A stretch of DNA of 16,235 nucleotides from the NCBI GenBank assembly GCA_041629655.1, contig JBFKMV010000117.1, positions 1 to 16,235 of the forward strand. The letters run 5' to 3'. Shown piece after piece: positions 1 through 7,682 of the stretch. The notes below the pieces were generated by a model. The model worked only from the letters and a program-made list of their open reading frames with translations. It was not told the origin of the DNA and did no database searches. Source of the DNA: JBFKMV01 sp041629655. Lineage in GTDB: Bacteria; Acidobacteriota; Polarisedimenticolia; Polarisedimenticolales; Polarisedimenticolaceae. The translations under genes were made by a program, and so were the position numbers. Every line of letters begins with the position of its first letter. The first letter of the stretch is position 1.

Positions 1-51
1 CGAGCCCAACCGCCGCTGAGCGTCGCGCACCGACCGGGCCAGCGTCTCCAT
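1..51 (-). CDS. proA: Gamma-glutamyl phosphate reductase ProA, N-terminal fragment
   Basis: Only the first 17 codons are in the window; the gene continues past the left edge. The ATG is at 51-49 on the minus strand and reads METLARSVRDAQRRLGS. This fits the start of ProA, whose N-terminus is a short amphipathic helix rich in A, R and L. It lies 8 bases downstream of the proB stop codon, so the two genes very likely form a proBA operon. ProA reduces gamma-glutamyl phosphate to glutamate-5-semialdehyde with NADPH, the second step of proline synthesis in the cytoplasm. The assignment rests mainly on position after proB; the fragment is too short to prove by itself. Confidence 0.65.
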   Translation of the reverse strand, partial: METLARSVRDAQRRLGS

Positions 52-59
52 GGTTCCAC

Positions 60-1211
60 TCACTTCTGCGTCTCCAGCACCAGGTGGTCGCGGTGGACCA
101 GCGCGTGATGGTTGCGCACACCGCCCGGCCGCGTTCCCGCGCACCACTTCCGCGCCGTGGTCGCATCGCAGAACACGATCCCGCGCCCGAGCAATCCACC
201 CTCGAGGTCGCGCAGCTCCACCACGTCCCCGCGCTTGAAGTCGCCGTCGCACTGCTGCACGCCCGCGGCCAGCACCGAGGCGCCGCGCTTGCGCACCGCG
301 GCCACGGCACCCGCGTCCAGCCGCAGCGTGCCCCGCGGGGCGACGGCGAACGCGATCCAGCGCCGCCGCGCGTCGAGCGTCGCCCGTGCCGGGAACCACG
401 TGCCCACGTCCTCGCCCGCCAACACGCGCGGCAGCACGGTCGGGTCGAGCCCGCAGGCGATCACCGCGTGACAGCCGGCCTTGGCCGCGATCGACGCGGC
501 CTCGATCTTCGTCCGCATCCCGCCGCGCCCCGACTTGGACCGGGAGGCGTGCGGGTCCGGCCGCAGCTCGTCCGCGTCGTCGACCCGCGAGAGCAGGCGC
601 ACCTGGCGGTGGCGCCGCGGGTCCTTGTCGTAGACGCCCTCGACGTCGGTCAACAGCACGAGCAGCTCGCTGTCCAGCTTCGTCGCCACCAGCGCCGAGA
701 GCTTGTCGTTGTCCCCGAAGATCTGGCGCGGCTCCCCCTCGACAAAGGCCAGCTCCTCGGTCGAGACGGCGTCGTTTTCGTTGATGATCGGGATCACCCG
801 GCGGCGCAGCAGGGTCGAGAGTGTGCTGCGCAGGTTGAGGTAGCGCACCCGGTCGTGGAAGTCGCTCTGGTTCAACAGCACCTGGCCGCAGGTGATCCCG
901 AGCCGCGAGAAGCCTTCCTGGTACATGCCCATCAGGCGGCTCTGTCCCACCGCGGCGCAGGCCTGGCGATCCTCCAGGTCCTGCGGGATCCGCTCGAAGC
1001 CCAGCACGTCCCGCCCCATGCCCACGGCGCCGGAGCTGACGATCAGCACCTGCTTGCCCTCGCGGTGCAGGCTTGCCGCGGTCTCGACCACCGCGAACAC
1101 ACGCGACAGCGCCACCCGGCCGTCGTCGTGCGTGAGCACACGGGTGCCCAGCTTGAGGACGGTGCGTCCGGCCCCGGCGACATCCGGTCTGGCCACGCCC
1201 TGGGTGCTCAT
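60..1211 (-). CDS. proB: Glutamate 5-kinase ProB with C-terminal PUA domain
   Basis: This cytoplasmic enzyme phosphorylates L-glutamate with ATP, committing it to proline synthesis. The 383-residue product has the usual length of the two-domain form. The amino-acid kinase domain begins with VLKLGTRVL (about residues 18-26, Lys20), then SSGAVGMGR (59-67), INENDAVS (143-150), the FGDNDKL motif (165-171) and a GGMRTKIEAA segment. The last 90 or so residues, with a VAAVRKRGASVLAAGV stretch, match a PUA domain, which in ProB is linked to regulation. The chosen ATG lies 17 residues before the kinase core. The minus-strand frame is open far upstream across the antisense of the next gene, but that extension has no kinase-like sequence. 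A GGAGG lies too far upstream (about 15 bases) to be a normal ribosome site. A TATCAT box at 1227-1222, ten bases before the ATG, hints at a very short leader. proA follows 8 bases later. Confidence 0.95.
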   Translation of the reverse strand: MSTQGVARPDVAGAGRTVLKLGTRVLTHDDGRVALSRVFAVVETAASLHREGKQVLIVSSGAVGMGRDVLGFERIPQDLEDRQACAAVGQSRLMGMYQEGFSRLGITCGQVLLNQSDFHDRVRYLNLRSTLSTLLRRRVIPIINENDAVSTEELAFVEGEPRQIFGDNDKLSALVATKLDSELLVLLTDVEGVYDKDPRRHRQVRLLSRVDDADELRPDPHASRSKSGRGGMRTKIEAASIAAKAGCHAVIACGLDPTVLPRVLAGEDVGTWFPARATLDARRRWIAFAVAPRGTLRLDAGAVAAVRKRGASVLAAGVQQCDGDFKRGDVVELRDLEGGLLGRGIVFCDATTARKWCAGTRPGGVRNHHALVHRDHLVLETQK

Positions 1212-1319
1212 GGTCCGGCAGATGATACCTCCGATCAACAGGATCCTCCCGATCGTTGTATTCTCACCCCGGATCCCGGTCCTGTCACCGGATCCGAGTT
1301 GACTCGATGCAGGGTGACG
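1212..1319. promoter_or_regulatory. Divergent proB / GH30 intergenic region with three GGATCC sites
   Basis: This 108-base gap separates the divergent proB and glycosidase starts and must hold both promoters. It contains GGATCC three times, at 1241-1246, 1271-1276 and 1290-1295. The first and last extend to 8-base palindromes (AGGATCCT at 1240-1247 and CGGATCCG at 1289-1296). Candidate -10 boxes are TATTCT at 1259-1264 on the plus strand and TATCAT at 1227-1222 on the minus strand; neither has a convincing -35 partner. The clustered palindromes could be operator half-sites, which is inference. Confidence 0.35.
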
Positions 1320-3005
1320 ATGAAGAGCTCGACAGCGTATCAACGGTTGCTGGTGGTCCTGATCACGCTCACGATCGGGGCCTGCGCGGACACGAGGGAA
1401 TCCGATGTCTCTCGAGCCCGCATGGTCGAGGTCCTGCTCACCTCGGAAGCGGGGCACAAGCTGGCCTCGATGGAGGTGGCGCGGTTTCGAGCGGGCAGCG
1501 CCGCTGGCACGGTCATCTCCGTCTATCCGGACAGCACCAAGCAGACCATCGATGGAATCGGGACATCGTTCACGGAGTCCTCGGCTTTCGTCCTGGCGCA
1601 CCTGGAGCCGGAGCGGCGCCGCGAGGTGATGCAGCGGATCTACGGCGAGTCCGGCGCCAACTTCACCCTGACCCGGACGCACATCGGGTCGTGCGATTTC
1701 ACGGTGCAGGGCAAGTACTCGTACGCCGAGGAACCGGGTGACGAGGATCTGACGGCCTTCAGCATCGCACCGGACGTGGCGGGGTTCGACCCCGCGGTCT
1801 ATCCCGGCATCAAGGATCCCGGTTACGACCTGCTGCCCATGATCCAGGAGGCGCTCGCGATAAAACGGGGACAACAGGACAGCGAGCTGAGGATCATCGC
1901 ATCGGCCTGGACGGCGCCGCCGTGGATGAAGAACATCGAGACCTGGTACATCCCTGCGGCCCCGGAGAACAACTGGCAGGGCGACGGCGGCTGGCTCAAG
2001 CCGGAATACGTTCCAACGTACGCCGATTACCTGATGCGGTACCTCGAGGCCTACCGGCGCGCCGGGGTCGAGATCTGGGGTCTGACGCCGGTGAATGAGC
2101 CGCACGGCAACGGCGGGCACTGGGAGAGCATGCACTTCTCGCCGGAATCGCAGAACGACTTCGTCAAGCATCACCTGGGACCTCGTCTGCGACAGAGCGC
2201 GCATTCCGCTGCACGACTGCTGGTCTACGATCAAAACCGGGACGGCCTCGAAGCCTGGACGGACGTGATCTTCGCCGATCCGCAATCCGCGGACCACGTG
2301 TACGGCGTCGCCGTGCACTGGTACGCGAGCACCTTCAAGGTCTTCGAGGATGCCTTCGACCGCGTACACGCCAAGTTCCCGGACTTCAGCATCGTCCATA
2401 CCGAGGGCTGCATCGACAACCTGGGGAACGACCCGCCCGGCGGAATCGAAGACCCGATCCGCTTCAAGGAATCGGGCTGGTTCGACAACGACGCGTTCTG
2501 GTGGAACCCCAATGCGACGGACTGGGCGTACACCGCGACCTGGGCGGGGGAGGCGGTCCGGGATCACCCCATCTACACCCCCGTGCATCGCTACGCGCGC
2601 GACATCATCGTCAGCCTGGATCATTGGGTCAGCGGCTGGGTCGACTGGAACATCGTGCTGGACAGGCATGGCGGACCCAACCACGCCGGAAACTTCTGCG
2701 GGGCCCCGATCATGATCGACACCACGACGCAGCAGGTGTATTACACGCCGCTCTACCACGTGCTGGCGCAGTTCAGTCGGACCATCCGTCCCGGCGACAA
2801 GGCCGTGCGAACCGAGCGCACGCTCGGTGGACTGGACCCCGACGCCCTGCACGCCTCCGCCACGATCAACGGAGACGCGCTGCTCAGCGTACAGTTGTTG
2901 AATACGACCAAGGAAGCCATCGCCTACAAGCTGCAGATCGCGGACCGCCACGCGGACGTCTCGATTCCGGCGAACTCGGTTCAAACCGTCCGGGTTCAAC
3001 TGTAG
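1320..3005 (+). CDS. Glycoside hydrolase family 30 (glucosylceramidase-like) lipoprotein
   Basis: This is a retaining beta-glycosidase of the GH30 (glucosylceramidase-like) family, 561 residues. The N-terminus is a lipoprotein signal: a basic start, a hydrophobic run LLVVLITLT and a lipobox IGAC ending at Cys23, so the enzyme is probably membrane-anchored outside the cytoplasm. The TIM-barrel signature IDGIGTSFTESSAF precedes SGANFTLTRTHIGSCDF. The acid/base is Glu260 in TPVNEP and the nucleophile is Glu362 in IVHTEGC. The last 100 or so residues look like the beta-sandwich that accompanies the barrel. The ATG at 1320 follows an AGGG at suitable spacing and gives the signal peptide directly. 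Substrate cannot be read from sequence: family members act on beta-glucosides, beta-xylosides or beta-1,6-glucans. Base composition is lower in GC than the flanking genes (36 of 60 bases at 2221-2280 against 48 of 60 at 4921-4980), possibly a sign of transfer. It probably shares a transcript with the gene 43 bases downstream. Confidence 0.9.
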   Translation: MKSSTAYQRLLVVLITLTIGACADTRESDVSRARMVEVLLTSEAGHKLASMEVARFRAGSAAGTVISVYPDSTKQTIDGIGTSFTESSAFVLAHLEPERRREVMQRIYGESGANFTLTRTHIGSCDFTVQGKYSYAEEPGDEDLTAFSIAPDVAGFDPAVYPGIKDPGYDLLPMIQEALAIKRGQQDSELRIIASAWTAPPWMKNIETWYIPAAPENNWQGDGGWLKPEYVPTYADYLMRYLEAYRRAGVEIWGLTPVNEPHGNGGHWESMHFSPESQNDFVKHHLGPRLRQSAHSAARLLVYDQNRDGLEAWTDVIFADPQSADHVYGVAVHWYASTFKVFEDAFDRVHAKFPDFSIVHTEGCIDNLGNDPPGGIEDPIRFKESGWFDNDAFWWNPNATDWAYTATWAGEAVRDHPIYTPVHRYARDIIVSLDHWVSGWVDWNIVLDRHGGPNHAGNFCGAPIMIDTTTQQVYYTPLYHVLAQFSRTIRPGDKAVRTERTLGGLDPDALHASATINGDALLSVQLLNTTKEAIAYKLQIADRHADVSIPANSVQTVRVQL

Positions 3006-3021
3006 GCACTGCGTGAAGTAC

Positions 3022-3036
3022 GGGCGCTCCGCGCCC
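3022..3036 (+). other. Intergenic hairpin between the GH30 gene and the next gene
   Basis: A perfect 6-bp inverted repeat (GGGCGC, loop TCC, GCGCCC) sits in the 43-base gap between the GH30 stop and the next ATG. There is no following T-run, so it is not a convincing intrinsic terminator. It could act as an mRNA stability or attenuation hairpin between two co-transcribed genes. Confidence 0.35.
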
Positions 3037-3048
3037 TGACGGTCACTC

Positions 3049-3759
3049 ATGAAGAAGACGCTGCTCGTCGTTGCCGTTGTCGTGGTCGCGGGTATGGCGC
3101 TGGCCCACTGGTACTTCTCGGATCGCGGCCGCTTCACCACCGAACCCGATTACGCCGACCTCGGCCGCAGCGTTTCGGGCCACGACCTGGTATCGGATCA
3201 CGATCCCGCGGTCATCCTGCGCTTCGACCCGGCGTTTCGGCATCTCGGCGGCCAGAAGTTCATCCTCTACGGCGTCGCCGCTACCGAGCAGCACTTCTTC
3301 GTGGAGACCACCGACGACGGCGCGTTACGGAGCGTCTACTGGGTGCAGTTCGAGGCCTACCTGCCGGACGAGTCCTACACCTATGACTATCAGGATTCCC
3401 CGTTGCGGGTGACCCTCGGTGACTACGAGTTCTACACGGATACGGCCGTCTTCGAATTCGACCCGCACCAGCAGAGACGGCGCGGAACCGACGGCGCGAT
3501 GGCGCGGCAGTTCCTGGCCAGTCACGGCTACGTGTACCCGCAACAGGTGGCCTACGCGCGGCTGGTCTTCCTGACCGATGCGTCCCGGCAGAAAGAGCTC
3601 ATGATCATCTTCATCGACGATCTGGCATCACGCGGCTTGACCGCGGCGGAGCTCGAAGAAGGCGGCGTCCATGCCGCGCGCTGGCCCGAGGTCGAGCAGG
3701 CACACCTGGATCGGATCAGGAGCACGTTGACCGTGCTTCCGCTCGAGCCCGAACCGTGA
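3049..3759 (+). CDS. Membrane-anchored protein of unknown function
   Basis: I do not recognise this 236-residue protein. Residues 4-20 form one hydrophobic segment (LLVVAVVVVAGMALA) after MKK, which suggests an N-terminal membrane anchor or an uncleaved signal, with the rest outside the cytoplasm. The body is mixed beta strands rich in aromatic and acidic residues (for example TYDYQDS and DYEFYTDT), followed by a helical C-terminus from about residue 175. No catalytic motif is evident. It starts 43 bases after the GH30 gene on the same strand and shares its lower GC, so the two probably belong together. There is no clear Shine-Dalgarno before the ATG. Coding status is supported by the signal-like start, balanced amino-acid composition and the fit into the gap. 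Confidence 0.75.
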   Translation: MKKTLLVVAVVVVAGMALAHWYFSDRGRFTTEPDYADLGRSVSGHDLVSDHDPAVILRFDPAFRHLGGQKFILYGVAATEQHFFVETTDDGALRSVYWVQFEAYLPDESYTYDYQDSPLRVTLGDYEFYTDTAVFEFDPHQQRRRGTDGAMARQFLASHGYVYPQQVAYARLVFLTDASRQKELMIIFIDDLASRGLTAAELEEGGVHAARWPEVEQAHLDRIRSTLTVLPLEPEP

Positions 3760-3782
3760 CCGCTCCGCGGCGAACGCGGCGG
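3760..3782. terminator. Possible bidirectional hairpin between convergent genes
   Basis: The 36-base gap between convergent stops contains CCGCG, loop GCGAA, CGCGG at 3765-3779, flanked by further CCG/CGG pairing across a two-base bulge. The position suits a shared terminator for both strands, but there is no T-run on either side, so support is modest. Confidence 0.35.
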
Positions 3783-3795
3783 CTTCGACCGCAGC

Positions 3796-4182
3796 TCAGC
3801 GAAGATCGAGCCGCAGGTTGATTCGCTCGCCCGCCAGCACCCGGACCTCGCGCCGCACCTCGACGCCATCCGGCGTGACCAGCAGCAGCCGGTGCTGGCC
3901 CGGGCGCAGGTAGAGCTTGTCCGGCGAGCCGTCGTAGGCGTCGCAGGTGCCGTGGTACACGTCGTCGACCCAGATCTCGGTCGTCTTGGGCTTGACGTCC
4001 GTGTCCACCGTGCCGAAGCGGTGCTTGTTCACCACCACCGTCGTACGCATCGGCTTTCCGGCGGCCACGGCGACCTGGCCCTGGGCCCGGCCGTGCCGGT
4101 GGCCGTGATCCCAATCGCGTTGGTGCGCCCACGCGGGCAGGACGACGGCGAACAGCGCCAGCACGACGAACTTGCGACTCAT
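3796..4182 (-). CDS. Small secreted PEGA-like domain protein with His-rich N-terminus
   Basis: The product is a 128-residue exported protein. The ATG at 4182 is preferred over upstream in-frame starts because it has a GGAGG six bases upstream and begins a clean signal peptide (MSRKFVVLALFAVVLPAWA, predicted cleavage after Ala19). The mature start is His-rich (HQRDWDHGHRHG), which might bind metal. From about residue 70 the sequence IWVDDVYHGTCDAYD, then LYLRPGQHRLLLVTPDG, then VLAGERINLRLDLR follows the PEGA-type beta-sandwich pattern: a short exposed turn, a PG-H strand and a final strand ending in L-L. PEGA domains are found on bacterial surface and signalling proteins and have no known catalytic role. 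It is transcribed divergently from the NADH dehydrogenase gene. The gene is real with good confidence; its job is unknown. Confidence 0.8.
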   Translation of the reverse strand: MSRKFVVLALFAVVLPAWAHQRDWDHGHRHGRAQGQVAVAAGKPMRTTVVVNKHRFGTVDTDVKPKTTEIWVDDVYHGTCDAYDGSPDKLYLRPGQHRLLLVTPDGVEVRREVRVLAGERINLRLDLR

Positions 4183-4409
4183 CGGATGCCTCCGGCCGGG
4201 CGCTCGGCCGGATCGGCCGCGCCAGCTTGCAGAGCCGGACTGCAAAAAGACCGCCACCGCGCCCCGCACCGGCAATCGGGCCTTGACGCGGGTCTTCGGT
4301 TACGTTTTCGTCAGCCCGATCCCGGTTTCTTCCGGGTGTGGTGTAATTCCGAGTCGGTTGCTTCTTCCGCACCGTGCAGGTTCTGACCGGCCTGCGGCAG
4401 GGGAGGGTC
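4183..4409. promoter_or_regulatory. Divergent promoter region, PEGA-like gene / ndh
   Basis: This 227-base gap lies between two divergent starts. The plus strand has TGTAAT at 4342-4347 as a -10 candidate with no good -35 partner, and TTGACG at 4283-4288 without a matching -10 at normal spacing. A small inverted repeat, CCCGG-TTTCTT-CCGGG, occupies 4321-4336. The segment is less GC-extreme than the genes, as expected for a promoter, but exact elements cannot be fixed by eye. Confidence 0.3.
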
Positions 4410-5699
4410 GTGGCGAAGCGGGACGAGACACCGGGCGAACGGCGGCCGCGGGTGCTGATCCTGGGCGGCGGGTTCGGCGGGCTGGCCGCGGCGCGCCGGC
4501 TGCGCCGGGCCCCGGTCGACGTGGCGCTGATCGACCGCACCAACCACCACCTGTTCCAACCGCTGCTCTACCAGACGGCGACGGCGGCCGTCTCGCCGGC
4601 CGACATCTGCGCGCCGATCCGCTGGCTGCTGCGGCGGCAGCGCAACGCCACGGTCTACATGGACGAGGCGCTGGAGGTCGACGTCGAGCGGCGCTCGGTC
4701 CGCTTCGCCGGCCCGCTCGGCGAGCAGCCCTACGACTACCTGATCATCGCCACCGGGGCGCGCCACTCCTACTTCGACCACCCGGAGTGGGAGCCGCTGG
4801 CCCCGGGCCTGAAGAGCCTCGAGGACGCGCTCGAGATCCGCAACCGGTTCCTCGAAGCCTTCGAGCAGGCCGAGCTGGCGAGCGACCGCGCCGAGCGCGA
4901 GGCGCAGATGACGTTCGTGGTCGTCGGCGGCGGCCCGACCGGGGTCGAGCTGGCGGGCGTGATGCCGGACATCGCGCGCCGGGCGCTGGGGCCGGACTTC
5001 CGGCGCATCGACACCCGGCGCACCCGGGTGATCCTGCTCGAGGGCGGCGACGAGATCCTGACCAGCTTCCCGCGCAAGCTCGCCCGCTCCGCGCATCGTG
5101 CGCTGGAGCGGCTGGGCGTCGAGGTGCGCACCGGCGCGCTGGTGACGCGCATCGAGCCCGACTCGGTGTACGTCGGCGAGGAGCGCATCCCGGCGCGCAA
5201 CGTCTTCTGGGCCGCGGGCAACCAGGCCTCGCCGCTGGGCGGGTGCCTCGGCGCGCCGCTGGACCGCGCCGGTCGGGTGCTGGTGCAGCGGGACCTCTCG
5301 ATCCCGGGCCACCCGGAGGTGCTGGTCATCGGCGACCTGGCGGCGCTGGAGCAGGACGGCAAGTGGATCCCGTGGGTCGCCCCCGCCGCCAACCAGCAGG
5401 GCGACCACGCGGCCCGCAACATCCTGCGCGATCTGCGCGGCGAGCCCCGCCAGCCGTTCCGCTACGTCGACAAGGGCAACCTGGCCACCATCGGACGCCA
5501 CAAGGCGATCGCCGACTTCGGCTGGCTCCGGATGTCCGGCTACCCGGCGTGGTACCTGTGGCTGTTCGTGCACATCATGTACCTGGTGGGCTTCCGCAAC
5601 CGGCTGGTGGTGCTGATCCAGTGGGCCTACCAGTACTTCACCTTCCAGCGCGGAGTGCGGTTGATCCTGGGCCGGCGACGAACGGAACGGAAGCGCTAG
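4410..5699 (+). CDS. ndh: Type II NADH dehydrogenase (NDH-2)
   Basis: NDH-2 is a single-subunit, non-proton-pumping enzyme that passes electrons from NADH through FAD to the quinone pool at the inner face of the cytoplasmic membrane. The 429 residues match family length. The first Rossmann fold is VLILGGGFGGLAAARRL (about 15-31, FAD) and the second is VVVGGGPTGVELAG (about 170-183, NADH). Later motifs are NVFWAAGNQASPLG and VLVIGDLAALEQDGKW followed by AAANQQG-like sequence near the isoalloxazine and quinone site. The C-terminal stretch from about residue 376 to 413 (SGYPAWYLWLFVHIMYLVGF and onward) is the hydrophobic/amphipathic membrane-binding segment. The start chosen is GTG at 4410, preceded by GGGGAGGG, though the spacing of about 3 bases is short; a GTG at 4374 is the alternative and lacks a ribosome site. 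Its stop overlaps the stop of the convergent hydrolase gene. Confidence 0.93.
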   Translation: MAKRDETPGERRPRVLILGGGFGGLAAARRLRRAPVDVALIDRTNHHLFQPLLYQTATAAVSPADICAPIRWLLRRQRNATVYMDEALEVDVERRSVRFAGPLGEQPYDYLIIATGARHSYFDHPEWEPLAPGLKSLEDALEIRNRFLEAFEQAELASDRAEREAQMTFVVVGGGPTGVELAGVMPDIARRALGPDFRRIDTRRTRVILLEGGDEILTSFPRKLARSAHRALERLGVEVRTGALVTRIEPDSVYVGEERIPARNVFWAAGNQASPLGGCLGAPLDRAGRVLVQRDLSIPGHPEVLVIGDLAALEQDGKWIPWVAPAANQQGDHAARNILRDLRGEPRQPFRYVDKGNLATIGRHKAIADFGWLRMSGYPAWYLWLFVHIMYLVGFRNRLVVLIQWAYQYFTFQRGVRLILGRRRTERKR

Positions 5700-6319
5700 G
5701 CCGCGCCGACGAAACCCGCGATCCGCTCCACCGCTTCCGCGATGTTCTGCGCCAGCGTGCGTCCGGACGACTTGCGCGGCTTGAACGAGTGGTCGCCGTC
5801 CTCGAGCCACGCCAGCTCGATGCGCTCCGACAGGTCGTAGCCCGCGACGTCCTCGGGCGTGCCGAAGGGGTCGCGCGTGCCCTGGAGGATCAGCGCTGGC
5901 GTCCGCAGGGCTTTCAGGTGCGCGGTGCGCAGCTTCCCGGGCTGCCCCGGCGGGTGGAACGGGTAGCCCAGGCAGACCAGCCCGCGCGCCCCGACGCGGT
6001 CGGCGATCATGCTGGCGATCCGCCCGCCGAGCGACTTGCCGCCGACGATCACGCGCTCGCCGCCGCCCAGCGCCTCGACCGCGTCGACCCAGGTCCGCTC
6101 CAGCACCGCGGGCGGGTTGGGCCCGCGCCGCTTGCCGCTGACGCGCCGCTCGCGCATGTAGGGGAGCTCGAAGCGCGCGACGCGGATCTTTTGCCCGGCG
6201 AGACCCGCGGCGATCGCGTTCATGAACGGCGAGTCCATCGCCGCGCCCGCGCCGTGGGCCAGCGCCACGGTCACGCCGGCGCGGGCCGGGCCGTCGAACA
6301 GGAATCCGGCGTCGCTCAT
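5696..6319 (-). CDS. KANL3/Tex30-type alpha/beta hydrolase
   Basis: This is a 207-residue cytoplasmic alpha/beta-hydrolase-fold protein of the small KANL3/Tex30-like (dienelactone-hydrolase-related) group. The oxyanion region is LAHGAGAAMDSPFM (20-33). The nucleophile elbow is GGKSLGG with Ser96, the acid is Asp150 in LQGTRDPFG, and the base is His177 in EDGDHSFKP, so the complete Ser-Asp-His triad is present. The substrate is unknown for this group. The ATG at 6319 has no Shine-Dalgarno. Instead TAAACT lies at 6331-6326 on the minus strand, six bases before the ATG, consistent with a leaderless mRNA. The gene is convergent with ndh and the two stop codons share the bases CTAG at 5696-5699. 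It is divergent from the antiporter gene. Confidence 0.88.
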   Translation of the reverse strand: MSDAGFLFDGPARAGVTVALAHGAGAAMDSPFMNAIAAGLAGQKIRVARFELPYMRERRVSGKRRGPNPPAVLERTWVDAVEALGGGERVIVGGKSLGGRIASMIADRVGARGLVCLGYPFHPPGQPGKLRTAHLKALRTPALILQGTRDPFGTPEDVAGYDLSERIELAWLEDGDHSFKPRKSSGRTLAQNIAEAVERIAGFVGAA

Positions 6320-6325
6320 GACGGC

Positions 6326-6331
6326 AGTTTA
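6326..6331 (-). promoter_or_regulatory. Candidate leaderless -10 box of the hydrolase gene
   Basis: On the minus strand TAAACT is followed by six bases and then the ATG. A -10 box at this distance would start transcription at or next to the A of the ATG. There is no ribosome-binding sequence between, and no good -35. The box overlaps the -35 candidate of the divergent antiporter promoter. Confidence 0.4.
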
Positions 6332-6356
6332 CACGGGGCCCCGGGATTCCTAGACT
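6328..6356 (+). promoter_or_regulatory. Candidate promoter of the antiporter gene with palindromic spacer
   Basis: TTTACA (6328-6333, 5 of 6 to the -35 consensus), a 17-base spacer and TAGACT (6351-6356, 4 of 6 to the -10 consensus) form a plausible housekeeping promoter. It gives a leader of about 28 bases before the TTG start. The spacer begins with the perfect 10-base palindrome CGGGGCCCCG at 6334-6343, a possible operator. Confidence 0.45.
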
Positions 6357-6390
6357 GTCGGCCACCTTCGAAGCGGGGGAGCGCAGAGCC

Positions 6391-7638
<1,248 letters not shown>

Positions 7639-7670
7639 CCGGGACGGGTGGCGCGGGAGCCGGGCGAGGC

Positions 7671-7676
7671 TACACT
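7671..7676 (+). promoter_or_regulatory. Candidate leaderless -10 box of the PQQ-propeller gene
   Basis: TACACT is followed by six bases and then the ATG at 7683, the same arrangement as at the hydrolase gene. No Shine-Dalgarno is suitably placed. It lies in the 44-base gap after the antiporter, so the propeller gene may be transcribed separately or also by read-through. Confidence 0.4.
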
Positions 7677-7682
7677 GGGCCG

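Noticed and set aside
1212..3140. The proB reading frame stays open upstream on the minus strand to give a 1026-codon ORF.
   Set aside because: The extension is antisense to the GH30 gene, has Arg/Val/Gly/Asp-rich low-information sequence, and ProB has a proper start at 1211. It is a GC-bias artefact.
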